A program made the position numbers and the translations under genes. A stretch of DNA of 64,000 nt from Desulfolinea sp050305405 (lineage in GTDB: Bacteria > Chloroflexota > Anaerolineae > Anaerolineales > Villigracilaceae): the NCBI GenBank assembly GCA_050305405.1, contig JBNLFG010000009.1, positions 1-64,000 on the forward strand. Reading direction: 5' to 3'. Below the pieces are notes generated by a model that ran no database searches, had not been told where the DNA came from, and worked only from the letters and a program-made list of their open reading frames with translations. Below are positions 33,998-42,267 of the stretch, in pieces. Each line of letters begins with the position of its first letter. Within the stretch, counting starts at the first letter, position 1.

Positions 33998-34290
33998 AGC
34001 GCATGACCCTGTGTTTCGACAAGCTCAACAACCACAGGGTGACGAGGAAGAGGGTTCCCCATCGCAAGATGGGAATAAGCCCTCGCCCACCCCAAAATCC
34101 AAAGGTGCGATTCTCCCCCCGATGGGGGGAGATGTCCGAAGGACAGAGGGGGGAGGCGAGAGCCGAAAATCGAAAGATCAGCGGAAGCCCTCCGTGGTGT
34201 GCCACCACCCGACCACCTTTCCCTCCAAAATAAACCTTGCTACAAGGCCGCACGGGTAACCTTGCGGACAAAATGCAGAGGAGTGGCGTG
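33998..34290 (+). ncRNA. glmS: glmS-type self-cleaving ribozyme/riboswitch with a large insertion
   Basis: The leader of glmS shows the core of the glucosamine-6-phosphate ribozyme. A-GCGC (33998-34002) gives a cleavage site between 33998 and 33999. P2 is ACCCTGTG (34006-34013) paired with CACAGGGT (34033-34040), directly followed by the conserved GACGAGG (34041-34047). P2.1 is GAGGG (34050-34054) with CCCTC (34188-34192). ATCGA and GCGG (34169-34184) match the conserved core, with three of four expected P2.2 pairs. P3 is GTGGTG/CACCAC. P4 (34248-34267) has a GTAA tetraloop followed by GGACAAA. About 111 nt (34057-34167), able to form their own stems, interrupt the core between GGGTT and ATCGA. 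In characterised examples glucosamine-6-phosphate triggers cleavage and mRNA decay. Confidence 0.78.
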
Positions 34291-34449
34291 TTATAAGTTG
34301 CAAGTTACAGGTTTCAAGTTGCAAGTTTTGTAGTGGAGATTGAGTAGGATGACAGCTTTTTCGTCATCCATATCGAAATCGAAGCGGACTTCATTTGCAA
34401 CTTGCTTTTCGCAACTTAAACACCGATACATCACACGGAGGAACCCAAA

Positions 34450-36294
34450 ATGTGTGGAATCGTAGGTTATATCGGACCCCGCGACGCGACCCCGATCATT
34501 CTCGGCGGACTTAAACGTCTTGAATATCGTGGTTACGACTCGGCGGGCGTCGCCGTTTTACAGAACGGCGATATCGCAGTACGCCGCGAAGCGGGCAAAC
34601 TCGCCCGTCTCGCAGAAATGGTGCAAAACTCCCCCATCAGCGGGCAGGTTGGCATCGGGCATACGCGCTGGGCAACGCACGGCGCACCCAACCAGCAGAA
34701 CGCCCATCCCCATCTCGGACATACCGGCAAAGTCGTCGTCGTGCATAACGGCATCGTCGAGAACTTCCTCGAGCTGCGTGACGAACTCAGCGCCGAAGGC
34801 GTCGATTTCGCCTCCGAAACGGACACGGAAACCATTGTCCATCTCGTCGAGCATTACATCGCCAGCGGGCTTGATTTAACCGAAGCAGCGCGTGCCACCT
34901 TCAAACAGATCGAAGGCGCCAACGTCATCGTCCTGATGTCCGCTGATGAGCCGGACAAAATCGTCACGGCACGCATTGGCAACGCAGGCGGCGTCACCAT
35001 CGGCTACGGCGATGGTGACGAAATGTTCGCCGCATCCGACATTCCCGCCATTTTGGAGCATACCCGTCGGGTCGTCTTCCTCGAATCGGGGCAGATGGCG
35101 GTCATCACGCGTGGGGGCGCGGCATACGAAACCGTTGACGGAACCAAGCTGGACATACGTCCGCAAACCATCGCCTGGGATCCGGTCGCTGCCGAAAAGG
35201 GCGAATATCGCCATTTCATGCAAAAAGAGATCCACGAGCAAGTCCGCTCCCTGACAGACACCCTCGCCGGACGCGTCGATTTTGACGAAGGGCGCATCCG
35301 CCTGCCGCAACTCAATCTCGACGAAACACTCGCCAAACGCATCAACAAAATTTACATCGTCGCCTGCGGCACGGCCGCCTACGCAGGCATGGTCGGCAAA
35401 TATCTGATCGAAGCCATCGCCCGCATCCCCGTCGAGATCGATATCGGCTCCGAGTTCCGCTACCGCGACCCAATCGTGGACGAAAACACGGTCGTGCTCG
35501 CCATCTCGCAATCGGGCGAAACCGCCGACACGCTCGCCGCGATGGAAGAAGGGCGCAGCAAAGGCGCGATCTTGTGGAGCATCGTGAACGCCATTGGCTC
35601 ACAGGCGATGCGCATCGCGGATGGCTTCATCTCCATGCAGACGGGACCGGAAATTGGCGTGGCTTCGACAAAAGCCTTCACCGCCCCGCTCGTGGATTTA
35701 TACATGCTCGCCATTTTATTGGCAGATTTGCGCGGGACGCTGGATCCCGCCAAACGCCGCCAAATGGTCGCTGATCTGCGCCTCGTGCCCGATCTGGTTG
35801 GACAAACCCTCGAACGCGAAGCGGATGTGGAAAAAGTTGCCTATGCGCTCAAAGATATACAGGGCTGTCTCTATCTGGGACGCGGCATCAATATGCCGAT
35901 CGCTTACGAAGGCGCACTGAAGTTGAAAGAGATTTCCTACATCCACGCCGAAGGCTACCCCGCTGGCGAGATGAAACACGGGCCCATTGCGCTGATAGAT
36001 GAAGAGATGCCCGTTCTTTGCCTTGCGCCGCAAGACCCTTGGCACGAGAAAATGATCTCGCAAATCCAGCAAGCCAAGGCGCGCGGCGGTCCCGTGATCG
36101 CCGTCGCCACCGATGGCGACGAGCTTATCGCCGACATGGCCGACCACGTCCTGTGGATCCCCGAAACCCCGTGGATGCTCAGCCCGGTCGTAACCGTCAT
36201 CCCCCTACAGGTGCTCGCCTATCACATCGCTACCCTGCGCGGTCTGGATGTTGACCAGCCAAGAAATTTGGCGAAGAGTGTGACGGTGGAATAG
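34450..36294 (+). CDS. glmS: Glutamine-fructose-6-phosphate aminotransferase (isomerizing)
   Basis: 614 aa, the usual length. GlmS makes glucosamine-6-phosphate from fructose-6-phosphate and glutamine, the entry to UDP-GlcNAc and hence to MurA and cell-wall glycans. The N-terminal nucleophile Cys2 is in MCGIVGYIG; GHTRWATHG and HNGIVENF complete the glutaminase domain (to about 240). Two SIS domains follow with ACGTAAYAG, SQSGETADT and ASTKAFTAP. The C-terminus NLAKSVTVE is diagnostic. Its leader carries a glmS-type ribozyme, so product feedback is expected. A decayed copy of its last 14 codons lies at 38485-38526. Confidence 0.96.
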   Translation: MCGIVGYIGPRDATPIILGGLKRLEYRGYDSAGVAVLQNGDIAVRREAGKLARLAEMVQNSPISGQVGIGHTRWATHGAPNQQNAHPHLGHTGKVVVVHNGIVENFLELRDELSAEGVDFASETDTETIVHLVEHYIASGLDLTEAARATFKQIEGANVIVLMSADEPDKIVTARIGNAGGVTIGYGDGDEMFAASDIPAILEHTRRVVFLESGQMAVITRGGAAYETVDGTKLDIRPQTIAWDPVAAEKGEYRHFMQKEIHEQVRSLTDTLAGRVDFDEGRIRLPQLNLDETLAKRINKIYIVACGTAAYAGMVGKYLIEAIARIPVEIDIGSEFRYRDPIVDENTVVLAISQSGETADTLAAMEEGRSKGAILWSIVNAIGSQAMRIADGFISMQTGPEIGVASTKAFTAPLVDLYMLAILLADLRGTLDPAKRRQMVADLRLVPDLVGQTLEREADVEKVAYALKDIQGCLYLGRGINMPIAYEGALKLKEISYIHAEGYPAGEMKHGPIALIDEEMPVLCLAPQDPWHEKMISQIQQAKARGGPVIAVATDGDELIADMADHVLWIPETPWMLSPVVTVIPLQVLAYHIATLRGLDVDQPRNLAKSVTVE

Positions 36295-36329
36295 ACCGTA
36301 TTCAGCTAGTCAATCTTTAGCAAAATGTA

Positions 36330-36365
36330 GCCTTCCAAATTCTTAAAGAATTTGGAAGGCTTTTT
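36330..36365 (+). terminator. Terminator of glmS
   Basis: GCCTTCCAAATTCTT (36330-36344) and AAGAATTTGGAAGGC (36346-36360) form a perfect 15-bp inverted repeat followed by TTTTT. Confidence 0.9.
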
Positions 36366-36521
36366 GCTTAACTAAAAGTTACAAGAAAGAGTGCTTTGAA
36401 ATTTTTTCTTGTCGCTTTATAATAAAAGCAGTAAGTGAATATAAGCACTATCAAGACAACCTTTTGAGGGTAAACATCTCCACTTTTCAAGAAAACAATA
36501 TATTTATATAGGGAAACTTCC

Positions 36522-38453
36522 ATGAAGAAAATCTTCGTAAACACTTCGCTTATCCTTGCTTTCCTGCTAATGCTGGCTTTCGGTTTGTCTGGAACTCTGC
36601 CTGCCCGTGCGGCGGGAACCTGTTACGTCAACGATGATGCAGGTGGAGCCAATAACGGCACATCGTGGGCAGATGCTTATACCGACCTTCAATCTGCGTT
36701 GGCAGATTCCTGCATAGAGATCTGGGTCGCGGCAGGAGTCTACAACCCCGGCACACTGCAAACAGACACTTTCCAACTTGTCGATGGTCTGTCAATCTAC
36801 GGCGGTTTTGCCGGAGATGAAATCCTGCTCCCCCAACGACATGGCGCAGCATCCATCCTAAGCGGCGATATTGACAACAACGACACCAACGTGGACGAGA
36901 ATGATATCGCCGAGACCACAGCCGATATTCAAGGGAACAACAGTTACCACGTTGTCACAGGCGTAACCGGTGCCACACTAGATGGCTTTACGATTACGGC
37001 AGGCAATGCCAACAGTTCATATCCTCACAGCCTAGGCGGCGGAATGTACAATGTGAGCAGTAACCCGACGGTAACGAACATGACCTTCAGCGGCAACTCG
37101 GCAGATTGGTACGGCGGCGGGATGTTCAACAGCAACAGCAGCCCAACGCTCGCAAACGTCGCTTTCAGCGGCAACTCAGCTACCAGCCGCGGCGGCGGGA
37201 TGGAAAATTATGATAACAGCAACCCAGCACTCACAAACATCACCTTTAGCAAGAACACAGCACAATTTGGTGGCGGGGTAAGCAATTACAATAGCACTCC
37301 ATCACTGTGGGGCATCACTTTCACCGAAAATTCAGCAAACGAAGGTGGTGGCGGGATGTCTAACGACCAAAGCGATCCAACGCTAACACAGATTACATTC
37401 AACAAAAACTCAGCATCTTTCAGCGGTGGAGGGATGCATAACGACCAAAGCAGTCCAACGCTAACACAGGTTACGTTCACCGAAAACTCGGCAGGTGACT
37501 CCGGCGGTGGAGTGTACAACACTGATAACAGTAACCCAATGCTCATAAATGTCACCTTTAGCAAAAACTTAGCGGCTGTTGGCGCCGGGATGTACAACAA
37601 AGAGAGCGGCCCAACGCTCACAAACACTACCTTTACCAATAACTCGGCAAATAGCCTTGGTGGTGGGGTCGCTAACTTAGACAATAGCAGCCCAACGTTC
37701 ACAAACATCACGTTTAGCGACAACTCAGCCACTCTTGGGGGTGGGTTGTACAGCGAGAACAGTAACCCAATCCTGAAGAATGTAATAATAGCTAACTCAA
37801 CCAGCGGAGGCGATTGCGTTCAAGCTGTTGGAGGAGGGCTAGATGCTTCTTCTTCCAACAACTTGATCGAAGACAGCGCCAACGCCTGCGCTTTGACAAA
37901 TGGAGTGGATGGCAACATCATCGGCCTCGATCCCCTACTTGGAACGCTAGGCGATCATGGCAGCTTGACAGAAACCATTTCGATCCTGCCCGACTCGCCC
38001 GCCCTCAACACAGGAAATGACGCTGACTGCCCCGCCGACGACCAGCGTGGCGAAACTCGCCCGCAAGGCGAACACTGTGACATCGGTGCGTATGAGGCAT
38101 ATATCCCTACCAACGATTTGCGCAGCAGCCCGAAAACGATCAGCGGATTCGGCAAAAAAGACGAGGTCAACACATCCTATACCACCGCATCCGACGATGA
38201 CCCATCACTTGACAGTTGCGGCATTACCGGCAGCGGTGTCGGCACCGTCTGGTATGAATATACTGCCGATTCAAACACCGCCATCGCCATCGACACCTTC
38301 GGCTCCGGCTACGACACTTTCATTGCCGTCTGGCTCAATGATGAGTTGCTCGCCTGCAACGACAACACCGGCGATGGAGCACAATCTCAAGTTGCCATTC
38401 AAGTCAAAGACGGCATCACCTACACCATCGAAATAGGCAAACCGATTGAGTAG
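36522..38453 (+). CDS. Secreted parallel beta-helix protein with Pmp-like repeats, copy 1
   Basis: 643 aa. A signal peptide (about 1-30, ending LPARA) precedes the choice-of-anchor-Q type start (CYVNDDAGGANNGTSW, then ADAYTDLQSAL). Residues about 140-430 consist of about ten repeats of 27-28 residues with consensus TNITFSxNSA followed by GGGMxN, similar to chlamydial Pmp and other right-handed beta-helix repeats. NLIEDSANAC and SPALNTGNDADCPADDQRG end the helix. The C-terminal domain (about 540-643) carries GTVWYEYTAD, YDTFIAVWLND and ACNDNTGDG, and ends YTIEIGKPIE. Such proteins are exported and usually bind or form surface structures. No enzyme motif is seen. Confidence 0.82.
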   Translation: MKKIFVNTSLILAFLLMLAFGLSGTLPARAAGTCYVNDDAGGANNGTSWADAYTDLQSALADSCIEIWVAAGVYNPGTLQTDTFQLVDGLSIYGGFAGDEILLPQRHGAASILSGDIDNNDTNVDENDIAETTADIQGNNSYHVVTGVTGATLDGFTITAGNANSSYPHSLGGGMYNVSSNPTVTNMTFSGNSADWYGGGMFNSNSSPTLANVAFSGNSATSRGGGMENYDNSNPALTNITFSKNTAQFGGGVSNYNSTPSLWGITFTENSANEGGGGMSNDQSDPTLTQITFNKNSASFSGGGMHNDQSSPTLTQVTFTENSAGDSGGGVYNTDNSNPMLINVTFSKNLAAVGAGMYNKESGPTLTNTTFTNNSANSLGGGVANLDNSSPTFTNITFSDNSATLGGGLYSENSNPILKNVIIANSTSGGDCVQAVGGGLDASSSNNLIEDSANACALTNGVDGNIIGLDPLLGTLGDHGSLTETISILPDSPALNTGNDADCPADDQRGETRPQGEHCDIGAYEAYIPTNDLRSSPKTISGFGKKDEVNTSYTTASDDDPSLDSCGITGSGVGTVWYEYTADSNTAIAIDTFGSGYDTFIAVWLNDELLACNDNTGDGAQSQVAIQVKDGITYTIEIGKPIE

Positions 38454-38474
38454 CTACGCCTTCCAATCTGTGGG

Positions 38475-38526
38475 CTAGATCTGACCAGTCAAGAAACTTG
38501 GCAAAGAGTGTCACGGTGGAGTAGAG
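38475..38526 (+). pseudogene. Remnant of the 3' end of a second glmS gene
   Basis: The 14 codons at 38485-38526 read DQSRNLAKSVTVE-stop; glmS ends DQPRNLAKSVTVE-stop (36253-36294). Five of 42 bases differ: four are synonymous third-position changes and one changes Pro to Ser. The stop codon (TAG) is the same. Upstream, GGGCTAGAT resembles the preceding glmS codons but a one-base loss breaks the frame. The rest of the gene is absent; the upstream neighbour is the first beta-helix gene. Confidence 0.82.
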
Positions 38527-38550
38527 CAGTTCGCAATGTTCAGTAAATCA

Positions 38551-38585
38551 AAAAGCCGAGCGAGTAAAATCGTCTCGGTTTTTTT
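38551..38585 (+). terminator. Terminator upstream of beta-helix copy 2
   Basis: AAAAGCCGAGCGA (38551-38563) pairs with TCGTCTCGGTTTT (38570-38582) with one wobble and one bulged base, and is followed by a T-run. It may once have served the lost second glmS. Confidence 0.7.
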
Positions 38586-38697
38586 GATTAAAACAAACTA
38601 TATTTTGTGTATAATCCTTTTATTCAACAAGCAAAAAAGAACAAAGGCATCATCACTTATTCACTTGCCAAAAAAACGTGTTGCAGGAGGCATAAAA

Positions 38698-40434
38698 ATG
38701 AAAGCAAGCCGGCATCTCAAAAAAGCCCTTATCCCCGCTTTTCTTTTTGTTCTGATATTCAACTTTCTCCCCCTAAAAAGCACTTATGCCGCAAATTATA
38801 TCGTCAACACCACCGCAGACAATGTGTACGACGGCGCTTGTAATGCACATTGCAGTCTGCGCGACGCCATCGGTGTTGCACCGGCAGGAAGTACAATCAC
38901 CTTCAACGTTACAGGCACAATTACCCTCAACGAGGGACTTCTCGTCATCAAAAAGAATCTAACCATCAAAGGTCCCGGCGCCGACCAGCTTGCCATTAGC
39001 GGCAACAATGTGGAGAGAACTTTCTACGTCTACAATGCCGGTATAAACTTCACGCTATCCGGCGTAACGATAAAAAGTGGCAAAAGCTTTGACTCAGACG
39101 GCGGCGGCATGTATAACAACGGCGGGACAGTGACATTGGAAGATATGACCTTCTCGCAGAACACAGCAAGCGGCAACGGCGGCGGTCTTTACAGCAACGG
39201 GGGCAGCCTCACGCTAAAGAACGTCACTTTTTCGAGCAATTCCACAAGCAGCGGCAGCGGCGGGGGCATGTACAATTCCGGCACAACCACCATTCAGGGG
39301 GGCGAATTTAACGCTAACAGCGCCAGCGATCGAGGTGGCGGTCTATATAACGGCAGCCACGCCACGCTCACGGATGTTACCTTCCACGATAACGATACCG
39401 GCAATGACGGTGGCGGGATGTACGCAGCCACCAGCAGCACGCTGAATAGAGTCACCTTTTCAGACAACGACGCAGGCAGGTTTGGCGGCGGACTACACGC
39501 AGATTCTTCAAGCACGATCACAAACACCACATTCTCCGGCAATACAGCGCAAAGCACCGGCGGCGGTTTGCAGGCAGCCTATGGTGTAACCACACTCACC
39601 AACGTTACTTTTTCCGGCAACACTTCTTCTTACGAAGGCGGCGGCATGTATAAAGAGTACGCAACCTGCACCCTAAAGAATGTGACCTTTTCAGAAAATT
39701 CTGGCAGCAGCGGCGGCGGGCTTTACAACTACAATGTTAGCGGCAGTGTGACGCTTAAAAATGTAATCATCGCAAACTCAACACGCGGAGGCGATTGTGC
39801 CGGAGACGATGTGCAAGCAGCCTCCGCAAACAACCTGATCGAAGACGCTACGAATGCCTGCAGCTTATCCAACGGAACCAACAACAACATCATCGGGACA
39901 GATCCCATGCTAGGCGACCTGACAAATAACGGCGGAACAACCCTGACCCACGGCTTGGTGACTGGCTCCCCGGCAATTGATCAGGGCGCAAATTGTGCCA
40001 CCGAAGACCAGCGTGGGATATTCCGCCCGCAGGGAGCAGCTTGTGATATAGGGTCTTATGAATTTGAAACAACCGACCCAGATAACGATGAGATTGCAAA
40101 TGCCTTCAACATTTTGCAGCTTGCGTATTTCAGCGAGATTGACACACGCACCGCGACTCCCGATGAAGGTTTACCTGCCTTGCCCGCTGAGTGTGGTGTG
40201 AATGGCAGTGGGCTGGCAACGGTTTGGTATACCTATACCCCAACCGAAGATACTGCCATTGCCCTCGATACACTTGGTTCCAATTACGATACCTTTATTG
40301 CCATTTGGACAAAACCGGCAGACACCTTTGAGTTCTATGCTTGCAATAACGACAGCGCCTCTGACGATGCTGAACAACTCGCCATTCAGGTCACCACCGA
40401 CACCACCTACTACATCGAAGTCGGGCAGCCATAG
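38698..40434 (+). CDS. Secreted parallel beta-helix protein with CSLREA-like start, copy 2
   Basis: 578 aa. The start is set by AGGAGG (38685-38690); an in-frame ATG at 38536 would add an unrelated stretch and overlap the terminator. A signal peptide (1-32) is followed by IVNTTADNVYDGACNAHCSLRDAI, split in sequence as the CSLREA-type N-terminal block. Residues about 110-360 form a right-handed beta-helix with repeats such as TLTNVTFSGNT and GGGMY. NLIEDATNACSLSNG and SPAIDQGANC end the helix. The C-terminal domain (GLATVWYTYTPT, YDTFIAIWTKP, YYIEVGQP) matches that of copy 1 and the fibronectin protein. TATAAT at 38610-38615 is a possible -10 box. Confidence 0.82.
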   Translation: MKASRHLKKALIPAFLFVLIFNFLPLKSTYAANYIVNTTADNVYDGACNAHCSLRDAIGVAPAGSTITFNVTGTITLNEGLLVIKKNLTIKGPGADQLAISGNNVERTFYVYNAGINFTLSGVTIKSGKSFDSDGGGMYNNGGTVTLEDMTFSQNTASGNGGGLYSNGGSLTLKNVTFSSNSTSSGSGGGMYNSGTTTIQGGEFNANSASDRGGGLYNGSHATLTDVTFHDNDTGNDGGGMYAATSSTLNRVTFSDNDAGRFGGGLHADSSSTITNTTFSGNTAQSTGGGLQAAYGVTTLTNVTFSGNTSSYEGGGMYKEYATCTLKNVTFSENSGSSGGGLYNYNVSGSVTLKNVIIANSTRGGDCAGDDVQAASANNLIEDATNACSLSNGTNNNIIGTDPMLGDLTNNGGTTLTHGLVTGSPAIDQGANCATEDQRGIFRPQGAACDIGSYEFETTDPDNDEIANAFNILQLAYFSEIDTRTATPDEGLPALPAECGVNGSGLATVWYTYTPTEDTAIALDTLGSNYDTFIAIWTKPADTFEFYACNNDSASDDAEQLAIQVTTDTTYYIEVGQP

Positions 40435-40474
40435 GAAAAGCTACACGGCCCAACGTGTACTAGCTCAACTTCAA

Positions 40475-40507
40475 AGACCGAGTGTTTGCCACTCGGTCTC
40501 CTTTTTT
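40475..40507 (+). terminator. Terminator of beta-helix copy 2
   Basis: AGACCGAGTG (40475-40484) and CACTCGGTCT (40490-40499) form a perfect 10-bp stem followed by CCTTTTTT. Confidence 0.9.
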
Positions 40508-40511
40508 GCGC

Positions 40512-40517
40512 TATAAT
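40512..40517 (+). promoter_or_regulatory. -10 box of a probably leaderless ygiQ-type transcript
   Basis: TATAAT (40512-40517) ends 7 nt before the ATG at 40525 and begins 4 nt after the T-run of the previous terminator. No Shine-Dalgarno sequence fits between. Confidence 0.65.
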
Positions 40518-40524
40518 CGCCTCC

Positions 40525-42258
40525 ATGTTCCTCCCCACTACCCGCAAAGAAATGAAAACCCTCGGCTGGGATGCGCTCGACATCATCATCGTCAGCGGTG
40601 ACAGCTATATCGACAGCCCCTTCATGGGAACCGCTGTGATCGGCAAAGTCCTCGCGGATGCAGGCTATCGCGTCGGCATCATTGCCCAACCACGCACCGA
40701 TTCGCTCGTAGACATCGGCAGGCTCGGTGAACCCGAGCTTTTCTGGGGCGTGACGGCTGGCAGCATCGACTCGATGGTCTCAAATTACACGGCGCTTAAG
40801 AAAAAACGCCGCACCGATGACTATACGCCAGGCGGGGAAAATAACCGCCGCCCTGACCGCGCCACCATCGTCTACACCGGCTTAATTCGACGCTACTCAA
40901 AAGAAGTTAGCCCCGATAAAGCAACCCCACCCATCGTCCTCGGCGGCATCGAAGCATCCCTGCGCCGCGTGCCCCACTACGACTACTGGACCAACAAAAT
41001 CCGCCGCTCGATCCTCTTCGATGCCAAAGCCGACTACATCATCTACGGCATGGCAGAAAAATCGACACTCGAATTCGCCGCCGCCCTGCGCGATGGACAT
41101 GATCCACACGAGATTCGCGGCTTGAGCTATATCGCCAAAGAGCCTCGCGAAGGCTATCTCGAAATGCCCGCCTACGAAGTCGTTGCCAAAGACAAAAAAG
41201 CCTTCATCGAGATGTTCCACATCTTCTATAAAAATAACGACCCCATCCCTGCCAAGGGACTGACCCAAAAACACGGCGACCGTTATCTCGTCCAAAACCC
41301 GCCCGCGCTCTATGCCACCGAAGAAGAACTCGACCACATCTACGCCTTGGAATACGAACGCGCCCAGCATCCCTACTACGAGAAAGATGGCAAAGTGCGC
41401 GCGTTGGACACGGTCGGCTTTTCGATCCCAACCCATCGCGGCTGTTACGGAGAATGTAACTTCTGCGCCATCGCCGTCCACGAAGGGCGCACGATCCGCT
41501 CACGGAGCCAAGATTCTATCGTTGCGGAAGCGCAAGTCATTACGCGGCATCCACAATTTAAGGGCTATATCTCCGATCTCGGCGGCCCCACTGCAAATAT
41601 GTACGGCTACGAGTGCGGAAAAAAATTGAAGGCTGGCAACTGTCCAACCAAGCGATGTTTGAGCCCGGCAGTCTGCCCCGTGATCAAGATCGATCACCGT
41701 CCCCATGCCGAGGTACTCGAAAAAGTCAGCAAACTGGAGGGCGTCAAAAAGGTCTTCGTCGCTTCAGGCATCCGCTACGATATGATCTTAAGTGACACAG
41801 AGTACGGCGACGCCTATCTCAAACAACTTGTCGACCATCACACATCCGGGCAAATGAAAATTGCCCCCGAACACACCGAAGATAATGTTTTGGCGCATAT
41901 GGGCAAACCGGGCACCGAATCATTGGTCAAGTTTAAAAACCGCTTTGAAGAACTCAATCGCAAAGCTGGCAAGAAACAATTCCTGACTTATTACATGATC
42001 GCCGCCCACCCGGGCTGCGACGATCACGACATGCGCAAAATGAAGGGCTTTGTCAGCAGCGAGCTGCGCATTGCACCCGAACAGGTGCAAATTTTCACGC
42101 CCACACCCTCCACCTACTCCAGCGTCATGTATTGGACGGAAATGGATCCCTTCACGCTTGAGCCGATCTTCGTGGAAAAGGATATTGAGCGAAAACGTCG
42201 GCAAAAAGATATAATTACAGAAAAGCCGCAATACAGAAAACATAGAAAAAGATACTAA
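40525..42258 (+). CDS. YgiQ family radical SAM protein
   Basis: 577 aa. YgiQ proteins are large radical SAM enzymes of unknown reaction. The 4Fe-4S motif is in RGCYGECNFCAI (Cys-x3-Cys-x2-Cys). The N-terminal half is a cobalamin-binding-like Rossmann region (DIIIVSGDSYIDSPFMGTAVIG) typical of the family. A second Cys group, CPTKRCLSPAVCP, follows the barrel. HTSGQMKIAPEHTE and KFKNRFEELNRKAGKKQFL are family signatures. ATG 40525 is chosen for the conserved FLPTTRKEMKTLGWD start; an in-frame upstream start would run through the -10 box. It lies 9 nt before the sulfatase gene but probably has its own function. Confidence 0.92.
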   Translation: MFLPTTRKEMKTLGWDALDIIIVSGDSYIDSPFMGTAVIGKVLADAGYRVGIIAQPRTDSLVDIGRLGEPELFWGVTAGSIDSMVSNYTALKKKRRTDDYTPGGENNRRPDRATIVYTGLIRRYSKEVSPDKATPPIVLGGIEASLRRVPHYDYWTNKIRRSILFDAKADYIIYGMAEKSTLEFAAALRDGHDPHEIRGLSYIAKEPREGYLEMPAYEVVAKDKKAFIEMFHIFYKNNDPIPAKGLTQKHGDRYLVQNPPALYATEEELDHIYALEYERAQHPYYEKDGKVRALDTVGFSIPTHRGCYGECNFCAIAVHEGRTIRSRSQDSIVAEAQVITRHPQFKGYISDLGGPTANMYGYECGKKLKAGNCPTKRCLSPAVCPVIKIDHRPHAEVLEKVSKLEGVKKVFVASGIRYDMILSDTEYGDAYLKQLVDHHTSGQMKIAPEHTEDNVLAHMGKPGTESLVKFKNRFEELNRKAGKKQFLTYYMIAAHPGCDDHDMRKMKGFVSSELRIAPEQVQIFTPTPSTYSSVMYWTEMDPFTLEPIFVEKDIERKRRQKDIITEKPQYRKHRKRY

Positions 42259-42267
42259 AAGGACTTT

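Larger units (their letters stand above)
33844..34449. other. Long leader region upstream of glmS
   Basis: About 606 nt without protein genes. It holds the terminator of paralogue 4 (33884-33917), a -10 box (33954-33959), a 5' hairpin (33966-33988), the glmS-type ribozyme (33998-34290) and a spacer with copies of GTTGCAAGTT (34296-34330) and CAACTTGC near 34397. A GGAGG ribosome binding site at 34437-34441 precedes glmS. Confidence 0.75.

Noticed and set aside
33960..34300. RNase P RNA or T-box as identity of the glmS leader
   Set aside because: The RNase P core (GAGGAAAGTCC) and the T-box motif are missing, while the order of glmS ribozyme elements is met and the gene is glmS.
38536..38697. 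Longer N-terminus for the second beta-helix protein
   Set aside because: It would run through a terminator and a TATAAT box; ATG 38698 follows AGGAGG and begins a signal peptide.
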